Shown in pieces: positions 32,820 to 41,299 of a DNA stretch of 64,000 nt (position 1 is the stretch's first letter; the number at the start of each line of letters is the position of its first letter). A model generated the notes under the pieces. That model saw only the letters and a program-made list of their open reading frames with translations, was not told where the DNA came from and did no database searches. The translations under genes and the position numbers were made by a program. The DNA lies in the NCBI GenBank assembly GCA_034422875.1, contig DAOUJI010000079.1, positions 1 to 64,000 on the forward strand, given 5' to 3'. This stretch comes from DAOUJI01 sp034422875 (lineage in GTDB: Bacteria > Chloroflexota > Dehalococcoidia > Lucifugimonadales > JAGWBF01).

Positions 32820-34001
32820 CTACGGTCCGTCGATGGGTCTGAATATGCCAAAGGAGCTGGTGTAACCGTGGAGGAAAGTGGAGCCGCTCACCGGACCAAT
32901 CTCTCCGTTGCAGAAGAAACCGCCAAGGGGCAACGGCCCCAGCTTGTCCCGGAACAGATTAGTGTCGTGGTCCGGCTGGCCATAGAGGTGCTCACCCCGG
33001 CCCAGGCAGGAGAACAACAACGCCCCTTCGCTGCGGCTGCCGTTGTCGTACCGCGTCAAGAGGTTCGCCAAGTCCTCCGAGGATGTGATGGCATCCCGTA
33101 GATGGAACTGGACCCTCTGACCCTCACGGAGCAATTCTCCTATGGCCATAGCGCCAGTCCGCCCGTCCATGCCGATGATGTTACGCACCAGGAAGTCGCC
33201 CTGCTGCGGGTTGTCTACAAAGTCATCCATGAGTATGCCAAGGAACAGGGAAGTCTGCATCAACTCCTGATCACGTTGCGAGGCCGACTGGAACATCTCT
33301 CTCACGACTTCCAGAGGGGGCCGTTCGTCCAGCTCTCTCAGGACGTTCTTGTCGCTCTTAGTCACCGACATAAGAGAACCAACGGGACGGCATCCCTGGG
33401 CCACGATGGTGTCCACGGCCACGTTCCCAGACAGGGCAACGCCAATGACGCCGGACCTGAACACTTCGTCGCCCAAGAACAGGGCGTTGTCACCGTGAGT
33501 GCGTCCACCGCTGGCCAACCCGCCAATCTTAACGCTGTTGGGATAGGCGTAGTCCATGCCAAGCAGCAGGTTGCCGGCTGCGAAGCTGAAGGGGTCAGCC
33601 AACAGCAGGAACTTGGGGTCGATCTCTGCCGACACTTTCAGGGCCTTTTCCCACTCATCCGGCGCCGCGTCCATGTCGGGCAGGTCCGAGTCCTCCAAGT
33701 GAAACGGAGTCATCTCCACGTCGGGCATGTTGGCGACGGTAATCGAAAGCCCGGGCCTGTGCTCCACTTCACGTCCTCCGCCTATCACTCCTCCGGCGGA
33801 GCACCCGAATATTCTGACCGAGCCCATCCTGCTCTTAATCATGTTGGAAAGTTCGTCATAGCCCATCGCGAAATGTTCGGAAACGAACACAGCCACAAGA
33901 TGGACATCCAAGTCTCCCATCTGTTCCGTGACGGACTCGACGCACTGGTCCAACGCCGATTCCATATCGCTCAAGTCGGACACTGCAGACGCCAGCTTCA
34001 T
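32820..34001 (-). CDS. FIST domain sensory protein
   Basis: A 393-residue protein with FIST_N and FIST_C domains, which bind small ligands (probably amino acids) in bacterial signalling. IFGCSAGGVIGGG (near residue 64) and KIGGLASGGRTHGDNALFLG mark the N-terminal domain; GALLFSCLGRGEHLYG and GFFCNGEIGPVSGSTFLHGY the C-terminal domain. No output domain (kinase, cyclase) is fused. ATG 34001 is chosen because GGAGG lies 5 nt upstream, inside the codons of an earlier ATG at 34013. It is co-transcribed with the signal-less binding protein. Confidence 0.88.
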   Translation of the reverse strand: MKLASAVSDLSDMESALDQCVESVTEQMGDLDVHLVAVFVSEHFAMGYDELSNMIKSRMGSVRIFGCSAGGVIGGGREVEHRPGLSITVANMPDVEMTPFHLEDSDLPDMDAAPDEWEKALKVSAEIDPKFLLLADPFSFAAGNLLLGMDYAYPNSVKIGGLASGGRTHGDNALFLGDEVFRSGVIGVALSGNVAVDTIVAQGCRPVGSLMSVTKSDKNVLRELDERPPLEVVREMFQSASQRDQELMQTSLFLGILMDDFVDNPQQGDFLVRNIIGMDGRTGAMAIGELLREGQRVQFHLRDAITSSEDLANLLTRYDNGSRSEGALLFSCLGRGEHLYGQPDHDTNLFRDKLGPLPLGGFFCNGEIGPVSGSTFLHGYTSSFGIFRPIDGP

Positions 34002-34191
34002 GCCTACCTCCATGCGAGAGGATACCCACGCGCGAGGAGGACCCTCTCCTCACGGTTCGGGCCATTATACCAAACCACCAGAGGTCAGGCGCTCATCCCT
34101 CGGACGGCAGCCGCGTCGGTTCGTTGACCCCTCAAGACTCGCCGCCTATAATTCGGGCCTGCTGACTGATCTGACTGACGGGAGGCGCCCA

Positions 34192-34749
34192 ATGGCCCGA
34201 ATACCGATAGCGACCCACGAGACCATGCCCGAGGACCAGAGGGCGACCTACGACGCCTTCGCAGAAGGCCGGGGCGGAGTGCCCCCCACCTCCCCCTTCG
34301 CGCTCCTGTGCCACATACCCGAAATGGCCAGGCGGCTGGAGGACCTACGGCAGTATCTCCGCAACGAACCCAGCCTGGCTCAGGACATCCAAGAGCTGGC
34401 GATGATCGTGACCGCCAGGGAAAACGACTGTCTCTATATCTGGAACGCCCACGCAGCCGCCGCACGGCAGGCCGGAATACGAGACGACATCGTGGACAAC
34501 CTGAGGGACAAGAAGGACCTCACCAACCTGACTGCGAAGCAGACTTTGGTTGTGAACTTGGCCAGGGAGTTCTTCCGGACTCGCAAGGTCAGCCAGGAGA
34601 CCTTCGAGGCGGGCATGTCCCTGTTGGGGTTGCGGGGGTTCATGACCCTGGTGAACCTGATGGGCACCTACGCGGTGCTGGCCATCAACATGAACACCTG
34701 GGACCTGGAGCTTCCGCCCAACGCCACCGAAAAACCCCTGCCGGTGTAG
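34192..34749 (+). CDS. Carboxymuconolactone decarboxylase family protein
   Basis: A 185-residue all-helical CMD/AhpD-like protein. YDAFAEGRGGVPPTSPFALL, then ELAMIVTARENDCLYIWNAH with a single Cys in place of the CxxC of peroxidase-active AhpD, and GFMTLVNLMGTYAVLAINMN. The His of NAH and acidic residues remain, so decarboxylase-like or unknown chemistry is likelier than thiol peroxidase. GGGAGG precedes ATG 34192; the in-frame extension upstream is intergenic. It is divergent from the FIST gene. Confidence 0.88.
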   Translation: MARIPIATHETMPEDQRATYDAFAEGRGGVPPTSPFALLCHIPEMARRLEDLRQYLRNEPSLAQDIQELAMIVTARENDCLYIWNAHAAAARQAGIRDDIVDNLRDKKDLTNLTAKQTLVVNLAREFFRTRKVSQETFEAGMSLLGLRGFMTLVNLMGTYAVLAINMNTWDLELPPNATEKPLPV

Positions 34750-34766
34750 GTGAGCCGCGCGCCTGA

Positions 34767-35789
34767 TCACTCCGACTTGAGCTCGGCGAGAATGCGTTTC
34801 AAGATTTGCTCGTCGTCTCGGGTCTTGGTTTCCATCGTGAAGGAAACGCTGTCCAAGAGGTCGCCGTAGCGTTCCTTTATCTTGCCTGCGATGTCCTCGT
34901 AGTCTCCCATGATGGCGAAGGTGTCCAGCATCTCGTCGCTGACCTGGCCGGGCATGTCGTCCCACTCTCCCCGCAGCGACATCTCGTGGAGCCTCTGGCC
35001 TATGTCCTGGAAGCCGTGCACCTCTAGCACCGGGAAGTAGGTGCGGGTGGAGGCGTAGAAGGATATTTGCCGTTTGACTCCCTGCCTCTTGGCGTCCACG
35101 TCGGCCTGGCTTGGGCCGGTAATGATAAAGCCCCCTCCGCTGATGCGGACGTCCTTCAGGTCTTTCCCCGCCTTCTTCGCCCCGCTTTCCACGTTGGGGA
35201 CGATGAACTCGTTGAGATAGCGTTTCGAGTTGAGGCTGTGAAGCATCAGTCCATCGCACACTTCGCCGGCCACGCGGCAGTTGAAGCCGTTGACCGCTCC
35301 GATGTAGACCCTGGGGTCGGGAAACTCGCTGGGGCCCGGGCTGAAGAAGGGAGTCATCAGGGTGAAGTTGTAGAACTCGCCGTGATAGTCCAGCTTTCCG
35401 CCGTTCTGCCAGTTGTCCCAAATCGCTTTCACAGACTCCACGTATTCCTTCAATCGCTTGCCGGGAGAGCGCCAGGACTCGACGGAGAAGCGGCGCAGGT
35501 TATGGCCCTTCACCTGGGTGCCAATTCCCAACTGGAACCTGCCGTCGGAGAAGTCATGCAGGTCCCTGGAAGCATAAGCGGTGACCATAGGAGACCGTGG
35601 GAATGCTATGGCGACCCTGGTCTCCAGCGTCACCCGCTCCGTCGCGGCCGCGGCGAGCATGAGAGGCAGGAAGGGGTCATGGGCCGTCTCCGGGGACGAC
35701 AGGCCATCGTATCCGATGTCCTCCGCCCACTTGGCCTCCTCGGCCACGCCCTTCATGTTTTCAGTGTGAAGCCTGTAGATAACCCTCAT
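34767..35789 (-). CDS. LLM class flavin/F420-dependent oxidoreductase
   Basis: A 340-residue luciferase-like TIM-barrel protein. EEAKWAEDIGYDGLSSPET (about 17-35), RVTLETRVAIAFPRSP, SDGRFQLGIGTQVKGHNLRR (about 80-99) and PRVYIGAVNGF are family marks. It would use FMN or F420 to oxidise or reduce a small organic compound. Such genes are numerous in SAR202 genomes (known for the group). GGAGG is 5 nt before ATG. It converges on the CMD gene and follows three SDR genes on the same strand. Confidence 0.9.
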   Translation of the reverse strand: MRVIYRLHTENMKGVAEEAKWAEDIGYDGLSSPETAHDPFLPLMLAAAATERVTLETRVAIAFPRSPMVTAYASRDLHDFSDGRFQLGIGTQVKGHNLRRFSVESWRSPGKRLKEYVESVKAIWDNWQNGGKLDYHGEFYNFTLMTPFFSPGPSEFPDPRVYIGAVNGFNCRVAGEVCDGLMLHSLNSKRYLNEFIVPNVESGAKKAGKDLKDVRISGGGFIITGPSQADVDAKRQGVKRQISFYASTRTYFPVLEVHGFQDIGQRLHEMSLRGEWDDMPGQVSDEMLDTFAIMGDYEDIAGKIKERYGDLLDSVSFTMETKTRDDEQILKRILAELKSE

Positions 35790-35859
35790 CTTGGCCTCCC
35801 GACCGTTGTGTGTGCTTGCTTAGGCAGGAATTTGGATGTTCGTGGCCGACTCAGTGCCT

Positions 35860-36618
35860 CTAGATGGCGTTGAGGCCACCGTCTACTGGGAAGTCTATGC
35901 CCGTGATGTAGGACGATTCGTCGGACGCCAGGAACAGGGCCACCCACGCCGCCTCGTCCCGGGTGCCGGGGCGCCTCATGGGAATGGACGAAACAGGGAA
36001 CATCTCCTGTGTTGTCTTAGGGGACGTGGCATCGGAGGTGGTCATTGGAGGCATCCTGGCCGGGTGCAGACAGTTAGCCCGGATGTTTTCCGGCCCGTGT
36101 CTGGAGGCTATAGCTTTCGTGTACAGGCGCAAGGCGCCCTTGGAAGCGTGATAGCCTGGGTGACTGCCCGGCGAACCGTCCAGAGCGAAGCGGGAGCCGC
36201 AGTTGACCACCGAACCTCCGCCAGCTGCCTTCATGTGGGGGTAACAGTATTTGAACCCCAGGAACGGCCCCTTGGCGTTGATGGCCATGTAGCGGTCCCA
36301 ACCGTCAGAGTCGTAGTGGTCCTGGTGTATAGTGCCGCTGAGTCCCGCGAACTGGACCAGCACGTTTAGCTTCCCGTAACGGCGGACGACCTCATCCACG
36401 GCGTTCTTCCAATCATCCTCGTTGGCCACGTCGACGTGGATGAAAAACGCATCGCCTCCCGCCGCGGTGATTTGCTTTTCCACGCTGCGTCCGGCGTCGT
36501 CCAGCCTGTCAGCTATGGCAACCTTGCAGCCTTCTTTGGCAAACAGAACGCAGGCGGCGGCTCCCATGCCGTTGCCGCCGCCCGTAATTATCGCCACTTT
36601 GCCGTCGAGTCTGCCCAT
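35860..36618 (-). CDS. Short-chain dehydrogenase/reductase (cluster copy 1)
   Basis: A 252-residue classical SDR. MGRLDGKVAIITGGGNGMGA gives the NAD(P)-binding TGxxxGxG; VLVQFAGLS replaces the usual NNAG with QFAG; catalytic Ser lies in SVVNCGSRFALDGS and Tyr/Lys in YHASKGAL. SYITGIDFPVDGGLNAI ends the protein. AGGAG is 6 nt before ATG. It is the last of three tandem paralogues, and the most diverged in the active-site Ser region. Confidence 0.92.
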   Translation of the reverse strand: MGRLDGKVAIITGGGNGMGAAACVLFAKEGCKVAIADRLDDAGRSVEKQITAAGGDAFFIHVDVANEDDWKNAVDEVVRRYGKLNVLVQFAGLSGTIHQDHYDSDGWDRYMAINAKGPFLGFKYCYPHMKAAGGGSVVNCGSRFALDGSPGSHPGYHASKGALRLYTKAIASRHGPENIRANCLHPARMPPMTTSDATSPKTTQEMFPVSSIPMRRPGTRDEAAWVALFLASDESSYITGIDFPVDGGLNAI

Positions 36619-36636
36619 TGCTTGCTCCTGTTCGGA

Positions 36637-37392
36637 CTACTGGCAGGTGTACCCGCCGTCTACAGGTATCTCCGCTCCCGTGACGTAAGAGGCCTCATCG
36701 GAAGCCAGGAACAGCACCGCGGACGCCACTTCATCCGTGCGCCCGTTGCGCCGGAGGGGAATCCTCGCGTGCCAGATTTCGTCCTGGGACCAGTACCACT
36801 CGTGGTCGCCGGACACCATTGGAGGCATCCTGCCCGGATGGATGGAGTTGCAGCGGATGTTATCAGGGCCGTAACGGGCCGCCGAGGCCTTGGTGAAGAG
36901 CCTCACCGCGCCCTTGGAGGCGTGGTAAGCGGGGTGGCCCGACGGGGAACCTACCAGGCCATATATGGACGAGATGTTAACGATGGACCCGCCGCCGACT
37001 TCCCGCATTTTGGGGACTACGGTCTTGGTGCCCAGGAACACGCCCTTAGCGTTCACGTCACTTATCTTGTCCCAGCCGTCGAGGCCGTTGAAGTCAGTCA
37101 CCGACGTGGAAGACAGGCCGGCGTTGTTGACCAGTATGTCCAGCCTCCCGTGGTTGGCGACGGTGTCATCCACAACCTTCTGCCAGTTCTCCTCGTCGGT
37201 CACGTCCAGGTGCATGAAGGTGGCGACACCTCCAGCCTCACTTATTTCGGCTTCCAGCTTCTGGCCCGCGTCGCCTGCGATGTCAGCGATTATGACCTTG
37301 GCGCCCTCGTTGGCGAACATCCGGCACTCCATGGCGCCCTGACCGTTGGCGCCCCCAGTGATTATGGCGACCTTCCCGTCCAATCTACCCAT
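36637..37392 (-). CDS. Short-chain dehydrogenase/reductase (cluster copy 2)
   Basis: A 251-residue classical SDR closely related to its neighbours: GRLDGKVAIITGGANGQGA, NNAGLSS, SIVNISSIYGLVGSPSGH with the catalytic Ser, YHASKGAVRLFTKA and SYVTGAEIPVDGGYTCQ. Start ATG 37392 is set by homology with copies 1 and 3 (GGAGG 9 nt upstream); the open frame extends upstream through a palindromic repeat. The 18-bp gap to copy 1 indicates co-transcription. Substrate unknown. Confidence 0.92.
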   Translation of the reverse strand: MGRLDGKVAIITGGANGQGAMECRMFANEGAKVIIADIAGDAGQKLEAEISEAGGVATFMHLDVTDEENWQKVVDDTVANHGRLDILVNNAGLSSTSVTDFNGLDGWDKISDVNAKGVFLGTKTVVPKMREVGGGSIVNISSIYGLVGSPSGHPAYHASKGAVRLFTKASAARYGPDNIRCNSIHPGRMPPMVSGDHEWYWSQDEIWHARIPLRRNGRTDEVASAVLFLASDEASYVTGAEIPVDGGYTCQ

Positions 37393-37423
37393 AATTCGTT
37401 GCCTCCGCTCTAGGTGTCTACTT

Positions 37424-37455
37424 CCCCTCACCCCGGCCTCTCCAAGTGGGAGGGG
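37424..37455. repeat. Dispersed CT-rich palindromic repeat copy
   Basis: Sequence beginning CCCCTCACCCCGGCCTCTCC followed by an imperfect complementary GGGAGGGGG arm. Same family as copies near 29.1, 51.6, 56.2 and 57.1 kb. Confidence 0.5.
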
Positions 37456-37474
37456 GTTCGGGGGCTTGCACAGA

Positions 37475-38230
37475 TTATACGGCAGTAAACCCTCCGTCCA
37501 CCGCCAATTCCAGTCCAGTGATGTATGAGGCCTCGTCGGAGGCCAGGAAGAGGACAGCATAACCCACCTCTTCCACCCGTCCCATCCTGCCCAGGGGCAC
37601 CATGGTCAGACGCTGGTTGAGTTCGTCCTGCTGGGCCTCGTACCTGCCGGACGTCATGGGAGGCATCCGTCCCGGGTGGACCGAGTTCACCCGTATGTTG
37701 TCCCTGCCCAGACGTGCAGCCATGGCCTTGGTGAAGAGTCGCAGCGCCCCTTTCGAGCTGTTGTAGGCGGGGTGGCCCAAAGTCGACCCGGTAAGTCCCG
37801 CAATGGAGGAAATGTTGACTATCGAGCCTCCTCCGGCTTCTCTCATCTTAGGGACAGAGTGTTTGACCCCAAGGAACGGCCCTTTGGCGTTGACGGACAT
37901 GAGAATGTCCCATTCGTCTGTCCCCATAGTATCGTCGAAAGCGAAACTGCTGATGCCCGCGTTGTTCACCAGCACGTTGAGCTTTCCGTATGCGGCTACA
38001 ACCTGGTCTATCACCGATTTCCATTGCTCTTCGTCGGTCACGTCGAGACGGTGAAACACCGCGTCGCCACCCGACCGCCGGATGCCTTCCACCACGGCCA
38101 TGCCGTCTTCTTCTCGTATGTCTGTGACAGCCACCTTGGCCCCTTCTCCGGCCAGGAGCTCGGCCTCACAGGCGCCCATGCCGTTGCCCGCGCCCGTGAC
38201 GATGGCCACCTTCCCGTCCATTCTTCCCAT
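37475..38230 (-). CDS. Short-chain dehydrogenase/reductase (cluster copy 3)
   Basis: A 251-residue classical SDR: GRMDGKVAIVTGAGNGMGA, VNNAGISSFAF, SIVNISSIAGLTGSTLGH, YNSSKGALRLFTKAMAA and SYITGLELAVDGGFTAV. GGAGGG is 4 nt before ATG. It is the first of the three tandem genes; an 82-bp gap holding a palindromic repeat separates it from copy 2. The set presumably arose by duplication and may handle related alcohols or ketones. Confidence 0.92.
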   Translation of the reverse strand: MGRMDGKVAIVTGAGNGMGACEAELLAGEGAKVAVTDIREEDGMAVVEGIRRSGGDAVFHRLDVTDEEQWKSVIDQVVAAYGKLNVLVNNAGISSFAFDDTMGTDEWDILMSVNAKGPFLGVKHSVPKMREAGGGSIVNISSIAGLTGSTLGHPAYNSSKGALRLFTKAMAARLGRDNIRVNSVHPGRMPPMTSGRYEAQQDELNQRLTMVPLGRMGRVEEVGYAVLFLASDEASYITGLELAVDGGFTAV

Positions 38231-38306
38231 AAGTCCCTCCGTCGGATATGCCGGAATGACCGGCCCAATTATAGCGGCGCCGGAGCCGTGTTGCCCACCC
38301 TGGCGG

Positions 38307-38777
38307 TTAGTCGTGGGCGGGAAAGGTGAAGTCTTCCTCGAACATGTCGTAGTGGGACTCCGACATGCCCAGGTTGCGGTAGGTCTCCCTGGCGGCGGCG
38401 TTGTTCCTGTCCACGTACAACCGGACTCCGCATACGTCGGGCCTGGACCTGGCTGTATCGAGAATCCAGCGGTGCATCGCCGAGTAGACGCCCATCCTGC
38501 GCCGTTCGGGCCTCACGTATACGCTCTGAATCCACCAGAACCAGCCGTTGCGCCAATCGCTCCACTCGTACGTGACCAGCAGCGACCCAACGGGCGAGCC
38601 GTCCACCTCCGCCACCAGGTAGAAGCCTCGCTGGGAGGAGTCGAAGACTGCCCTGGTCCCTCTCCTGAGGAGCTCGATGTCCAGAGTCTTGCCCTCAGTC
38701 TCCAGGGCCATAGCAGCGTTGAAAGCGACGAGAGCTTCCAGGTCGTCCAGAGAGGCTGGGCGGACGGTGGGAGTCAT
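38307..38777 (-). CDS. GNAT family N-acetyltransferase
   Basis: A 156-residue acetyltransferase. VRPASLDDLEALVAFN (4-19) is the alpha-1 start; VEVDGSPVGSLLV-like EVDGSPVGSLLVTYE and SVYVRPERRRMGVYSAMHRW give the acetyl-CoA loop (here RRRMGV in place of RxxGxG/A). RLYVDRNNAAARETYRNLG is the C-terminal motif. Substrate unknown. It follows nadB by 12 bp with no clear ribosome site, so translation is probably coupled. Confidence 0.88.
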   Translation of the reverse strand: MTPTVRPASLDDLEALVAFNAAMALETEGKTLDIELLRRGTRAVFDSSQRGFYLVAEVDGSPVGSLLVTYEWSDWRNGWFWWIQSVYVRPERRRMGVYSAMHRWILDTARSRPDVCGVRLYVDRNNAAARETYRNLGMSESHYDMFEEDFTFPAHD

Positions 38778-38789
38778 GGAGTTGGGGCG

Positions 38790-40346
38790 TCAGCCCTGTC
38801 CGCTGACCAAAACGATATGCTTGAGCCACTGGGGCGACGGCTTGGGGAAGTCCTCGCGGAAGTGGGCGCCCCGGCTCTCCTCTCGAATAAGCGCCGACTG
38901 GGCGATCAGATTTCCCAGGAGCGTTAGATTGGCAAGCTCGTGACCGGAGCGGTCCATAGGTTCGCTCTGTCTGCGGGTCCACTCGGAGAGGGACGAGACG
39001 GCTTGTGCGAGACCCTCTCGGTTGCGCACCATCCCCACCAGGCTGCCCATCAGATCCTGTACGCCCTGAAGTGTGGGCTCCTTAGAGCCAGGCGCCGAAT
39101 CAGAGGACTCCGACAGAGCCACGGTCATCTCCGCCCTGGTGGTCCTGGCGTTGTCTCGGAGAGAAGGATCCTCCAGGCTCCGTTGGACAACGCGTCTGGC
39201 GAACACCGAGGTGTCCAGCAGGGAGTTGCTGGCCAGGCGGTTAGCCCCGTGAACTCCGGTGCAGGCAACCTCTCCCGCTGCAAACAGACGATCGATGGTG
39301 GTCTCACCCCAGACGTTGGTCTTCACACCGCCCATCATGTAGTGGGCCGCCGGAGCCACAGGTATAGGGGACACTGTGATGTCCAGATCGTGGTCGAGGC
39401 AGAACCTGAATATGGTGGGGAACCGGTTGCGCACCGTTTCCGCCGGAAGGTGGGTCACATCCAGCAGCACGTGGTCCGCTCCAATGCGCCCCATCTCATT
39501 GAATATTGCCCTGGCTACGATGTCCCGGGGGGCCAGTTCGGCCATGGGATGATGGTCCTTCAAGAAGGGCTGGCCCTCCGCGTTCCGCAGGATGGCGCCC
39601 TCACCGCGCATGGCCTCTGATATGAGGAAGGTGGGCACTCCGTCCATGCGGAGAGCCGTCGGATGGAACTGGTAGAACTCCATGTCCATGACCTGGGCGC
39701 CTGCTCCGAATGCCAGAGCTACCCCGTCTCCGGTAGCCACTTCCGGGTTGGTGGTGTTGTTGTAAACCCGACCCCCTCCGCCGGTCGCCACAACGACAAA
39801 CCTTCCCTCAAAGACATCCTTGCGGCCGGTATGGGTATCCAGCGACTCCACACCCTGGGCCTGGCCCTTCTCCACGTTGATGCAGGTAGCCAGAGAGTAT
39901 TCCAGGACCTCGATTCCGGCATCCCTGACTGCCTGGGCCAGAGTAAGCTCGATGTGCTGTCCGGTGGCATCCCCCCCAGCGTGGAGCACCCGGGGCACGC
40001 TGTGGGCGCCCTCTTTGGCCAGGGATATTTCGGCGTGGATGGTGTCGAAGGGCACCCCTCGTTGAATCAGGTCGGCTATGCGGCCTGGCCCTTCAGTAGT
40101 GAGCGCTCTCACGGCCTCGGTGTCGCAGAGTCCTGCCCCGGCCGCCAGGGTGTCCTGCATGTGCAGGTCAGGGGAGTCGGACTCACCCACGGCGGCTGCG
40201 ATGCCGCCCTGGGCATAGCGGGTGTTGCAGTCGTCGATTTTGCCCTTGGTGAGGATGACCACAGAGCCGTGTTCTCTGGCTAGCAGGGCCGTGTTGAGTC
40301 CGGCTATGCCACTGCCCAGGATGATGTAGTCGTAGCTCTGAGCCAA
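38790..40346 (-). CDS. nadB: L-aspartate oxidase
   Basis: A 518-residue flavoprotein that oxidises L-aspartate to iminoaspartate in de novo NAD synthesis. DYIILGSGIAGLNTALLA binds FAD; TRYAQGGIAAAV, HAGGDATGQHI, MEFYQFHPTAL, GEVACTGVHGANRLASNSLL are typical of NadB rather than succinate dehydrogenase. A helical C-terminal domain with RREESRGAHFREDFP-like EESRGAHFREDFP is kept. Start is TTG 40346 with AGGGGGG just upstream. nadA and nadC are not in the window; nadK lies at 62.5 kb. Confidence 0.93.
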   Translation of the reverse strand: MAQSYDYIILGSGIAGLNTALLAREHGSVVILTKGKIDDCNTRYAQGGIAAAVGESDSPDLHMQDTLAAGAGLCDTEAVRALTTEGPGRIADLIQRGVPFDTIHAEISLAKEGAHSVPRVLHAGGDATGQHIELTLAQAVRDAGIEVLEYSLATCINVEKGQAQGVESLDTHTGRKDVFEGRFVVVATGGGGRVYNNTTNPEVATGDGVALAFGAGAQVMDMEFYQFHPTALRMDGVPTFLISEAMRGEGAILRNAEGQPFLKDHHPMAELAPRDIVARAIFNEMGRIGADHVLLDVTHLPAETVRNRFPTIFRFCLDHDLDITVSPIPVAPAAHYMMGGVKTNVWGETTIDRLFAAGEVACTGVHGANRLASNSLLDTSVFARRVVQRSLEDPSLRDNARTTRAEMTVALSESSDSAPGSKEPTLQGVQDLMGSLVGMVRNREGLAQAVSSLSEWTRRQSEPMDRSGHELANLTLLGNLIAQSALIREESRGAHFREDFPKPSPQWLKHIVLVSGQG

Positions 40347-40481
40347 GGGCCCCCCTAAAGCCTATGCCGCCGTGTTGTACGGGAGGAAAGAAATGCGCCG
40401 GTGGCCGGGGACTGATTTAGGGCATTTTATTGACGCCGAATGGGGGTGTCAAACGTGATGTGGCTCCACTTCCCTTCCGTT

Positions 40482-40501
40482 ATTCCAGCGGAGGCTGGAA
40501 T
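40482..40501. repeat. Palindromic intergenic repeat (ATTCCAGC-type)
   Basis: ATTCCAGC (40482-40489) and GCTGGAAT (40494-40501) with a GGAG loop. It matches the widespread class of short bacterial intergenic hairpins built on ATTCC...GGAAT. It could act as a terminator or RNA stabiliser after the HEPN gene. Confidence 0.55.
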
Positions 40502-40557
40502 CCAGGGAGTTCGATTCGGTCGGGGGAGGCAGTCTGTAGGAATGCCCGATTGCTGAA

Positions 40558-40947
40558 CTAAGGCCAGGGTTTGTCCGCTGTCAGCGGCTCTAGGGCGTCC
40601 AGCATCAGCTCCACGTCGTCCAGGTCGCCCTTGATGGCTTCGGGAAACAGGAACATCTTTCGCTCGTAGAAGAACCCGTGAAGGTCGTTGGCGCTTTTTC
40701 GCCACAGATTGAAGATTCGATCGTCTGCCAGCAAGACCATGGCCTGATGCAACACCTGTCCAAACTCATCATGCCGTCGGTAGCTCCATCCTTGCGCGTT
40801 CGCCACAGCTTTGGCCATGTGGGAAGCCGCTCCCCAGCCTTTCTCAGATGCCTGGTGCAGGTCGTCCTCCGCCAGGTATTGGCGTGCCTTCTGCAGGAAT
40901 TCCCTGGACTGTTGGACATAGTCCCGGACCGCTTGATCCTCGGTCAT
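40558..40947 (-). CDS. HEPN-like (PaREP1-type) helical protein
   Basis: A 129-residue all-helical protein. Residues about 12-70 (YVQQSREFLQKARQYLAEDD, QASEKGWGAASHMAKAVA) match the PaREP1/HEPN pattern of small helical proteins often linked to minimal nucleotidyltransferases in toxin-antitoxin or defence loci. No nucleotidyltransferase gene is adjacent. The usual RNase motif RxxxxH of active HEPN toxins is not evident. AGGAG lies 6 nt before ATG and a promoter-like pair is upstream. Confidence 0.7.
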   Translation of the reverse strand: MTEDQAVRDYVQQSREFLQKARQYLAEDDLHQASEKGWGAASHMAKAVANAQGWSYRRHDEFGQVLHQAMVLLADDRIFNLWRKSANDLHGFFYERKMFLFPEAIKGDLDDVELMLDALEPLTADKPWP

Positions 40948-41299
40948 TGCTGTCTCCTGAGGTTCTGAGCCTTATACATCAATTAAGACCTTATTCGCTA
41001 GACCTGTCAATGCCCGGCGTGTCAGTCGCGTCCCAAATGACTCCTTGCCGCATGTGTCTCCGAGTGCTTGGGGGTTAGGTTCATGGCGTCGGGCGGAGGT
41101 TGTGTCTGTTGACACCATGGGTGTAAGTGTGCAAACATCATGGTTAGAGTGCGGAGTGGCCGGATTTCGTTGATCCTGCTTAAGGGTGAAACGCCGGGCA
41201 TAGCCGCGCTTCTTACTTTGGCAACTTGCCACTTCACGGTCAAGCTTCTGAACACGGATCCCCATCCGACATAGTAGTTTGGGAGTTGAGAATGGTAAG
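40948..41299. other. 352-bp intergenic region
   Basis: Between two minus-strand genes. It contains the candidate promoter of the HEPN gene near its left end. Short minus-strand frames exist (for example 40972-41265) but have no family resemblance or ribosome site. Confidence 0.5.
40982..41010 (-). promoter_or_regulatory. Candidate sigma-70 promoter of the HEPN gene
   Basis: On the minus strand TTGACA (41010-41005), a 17-bp spacer and CTTAAT (40987-40982; four of six), 35 bp upstream of the ATG. Confidence 0.45.

Noticed and set aside
40972..41265. 97-codon minus-strand frame in the HEPN/HsdR-N gap
   Set aside because: No ribosome site, no family resemblance, composition like non-coding sequence.
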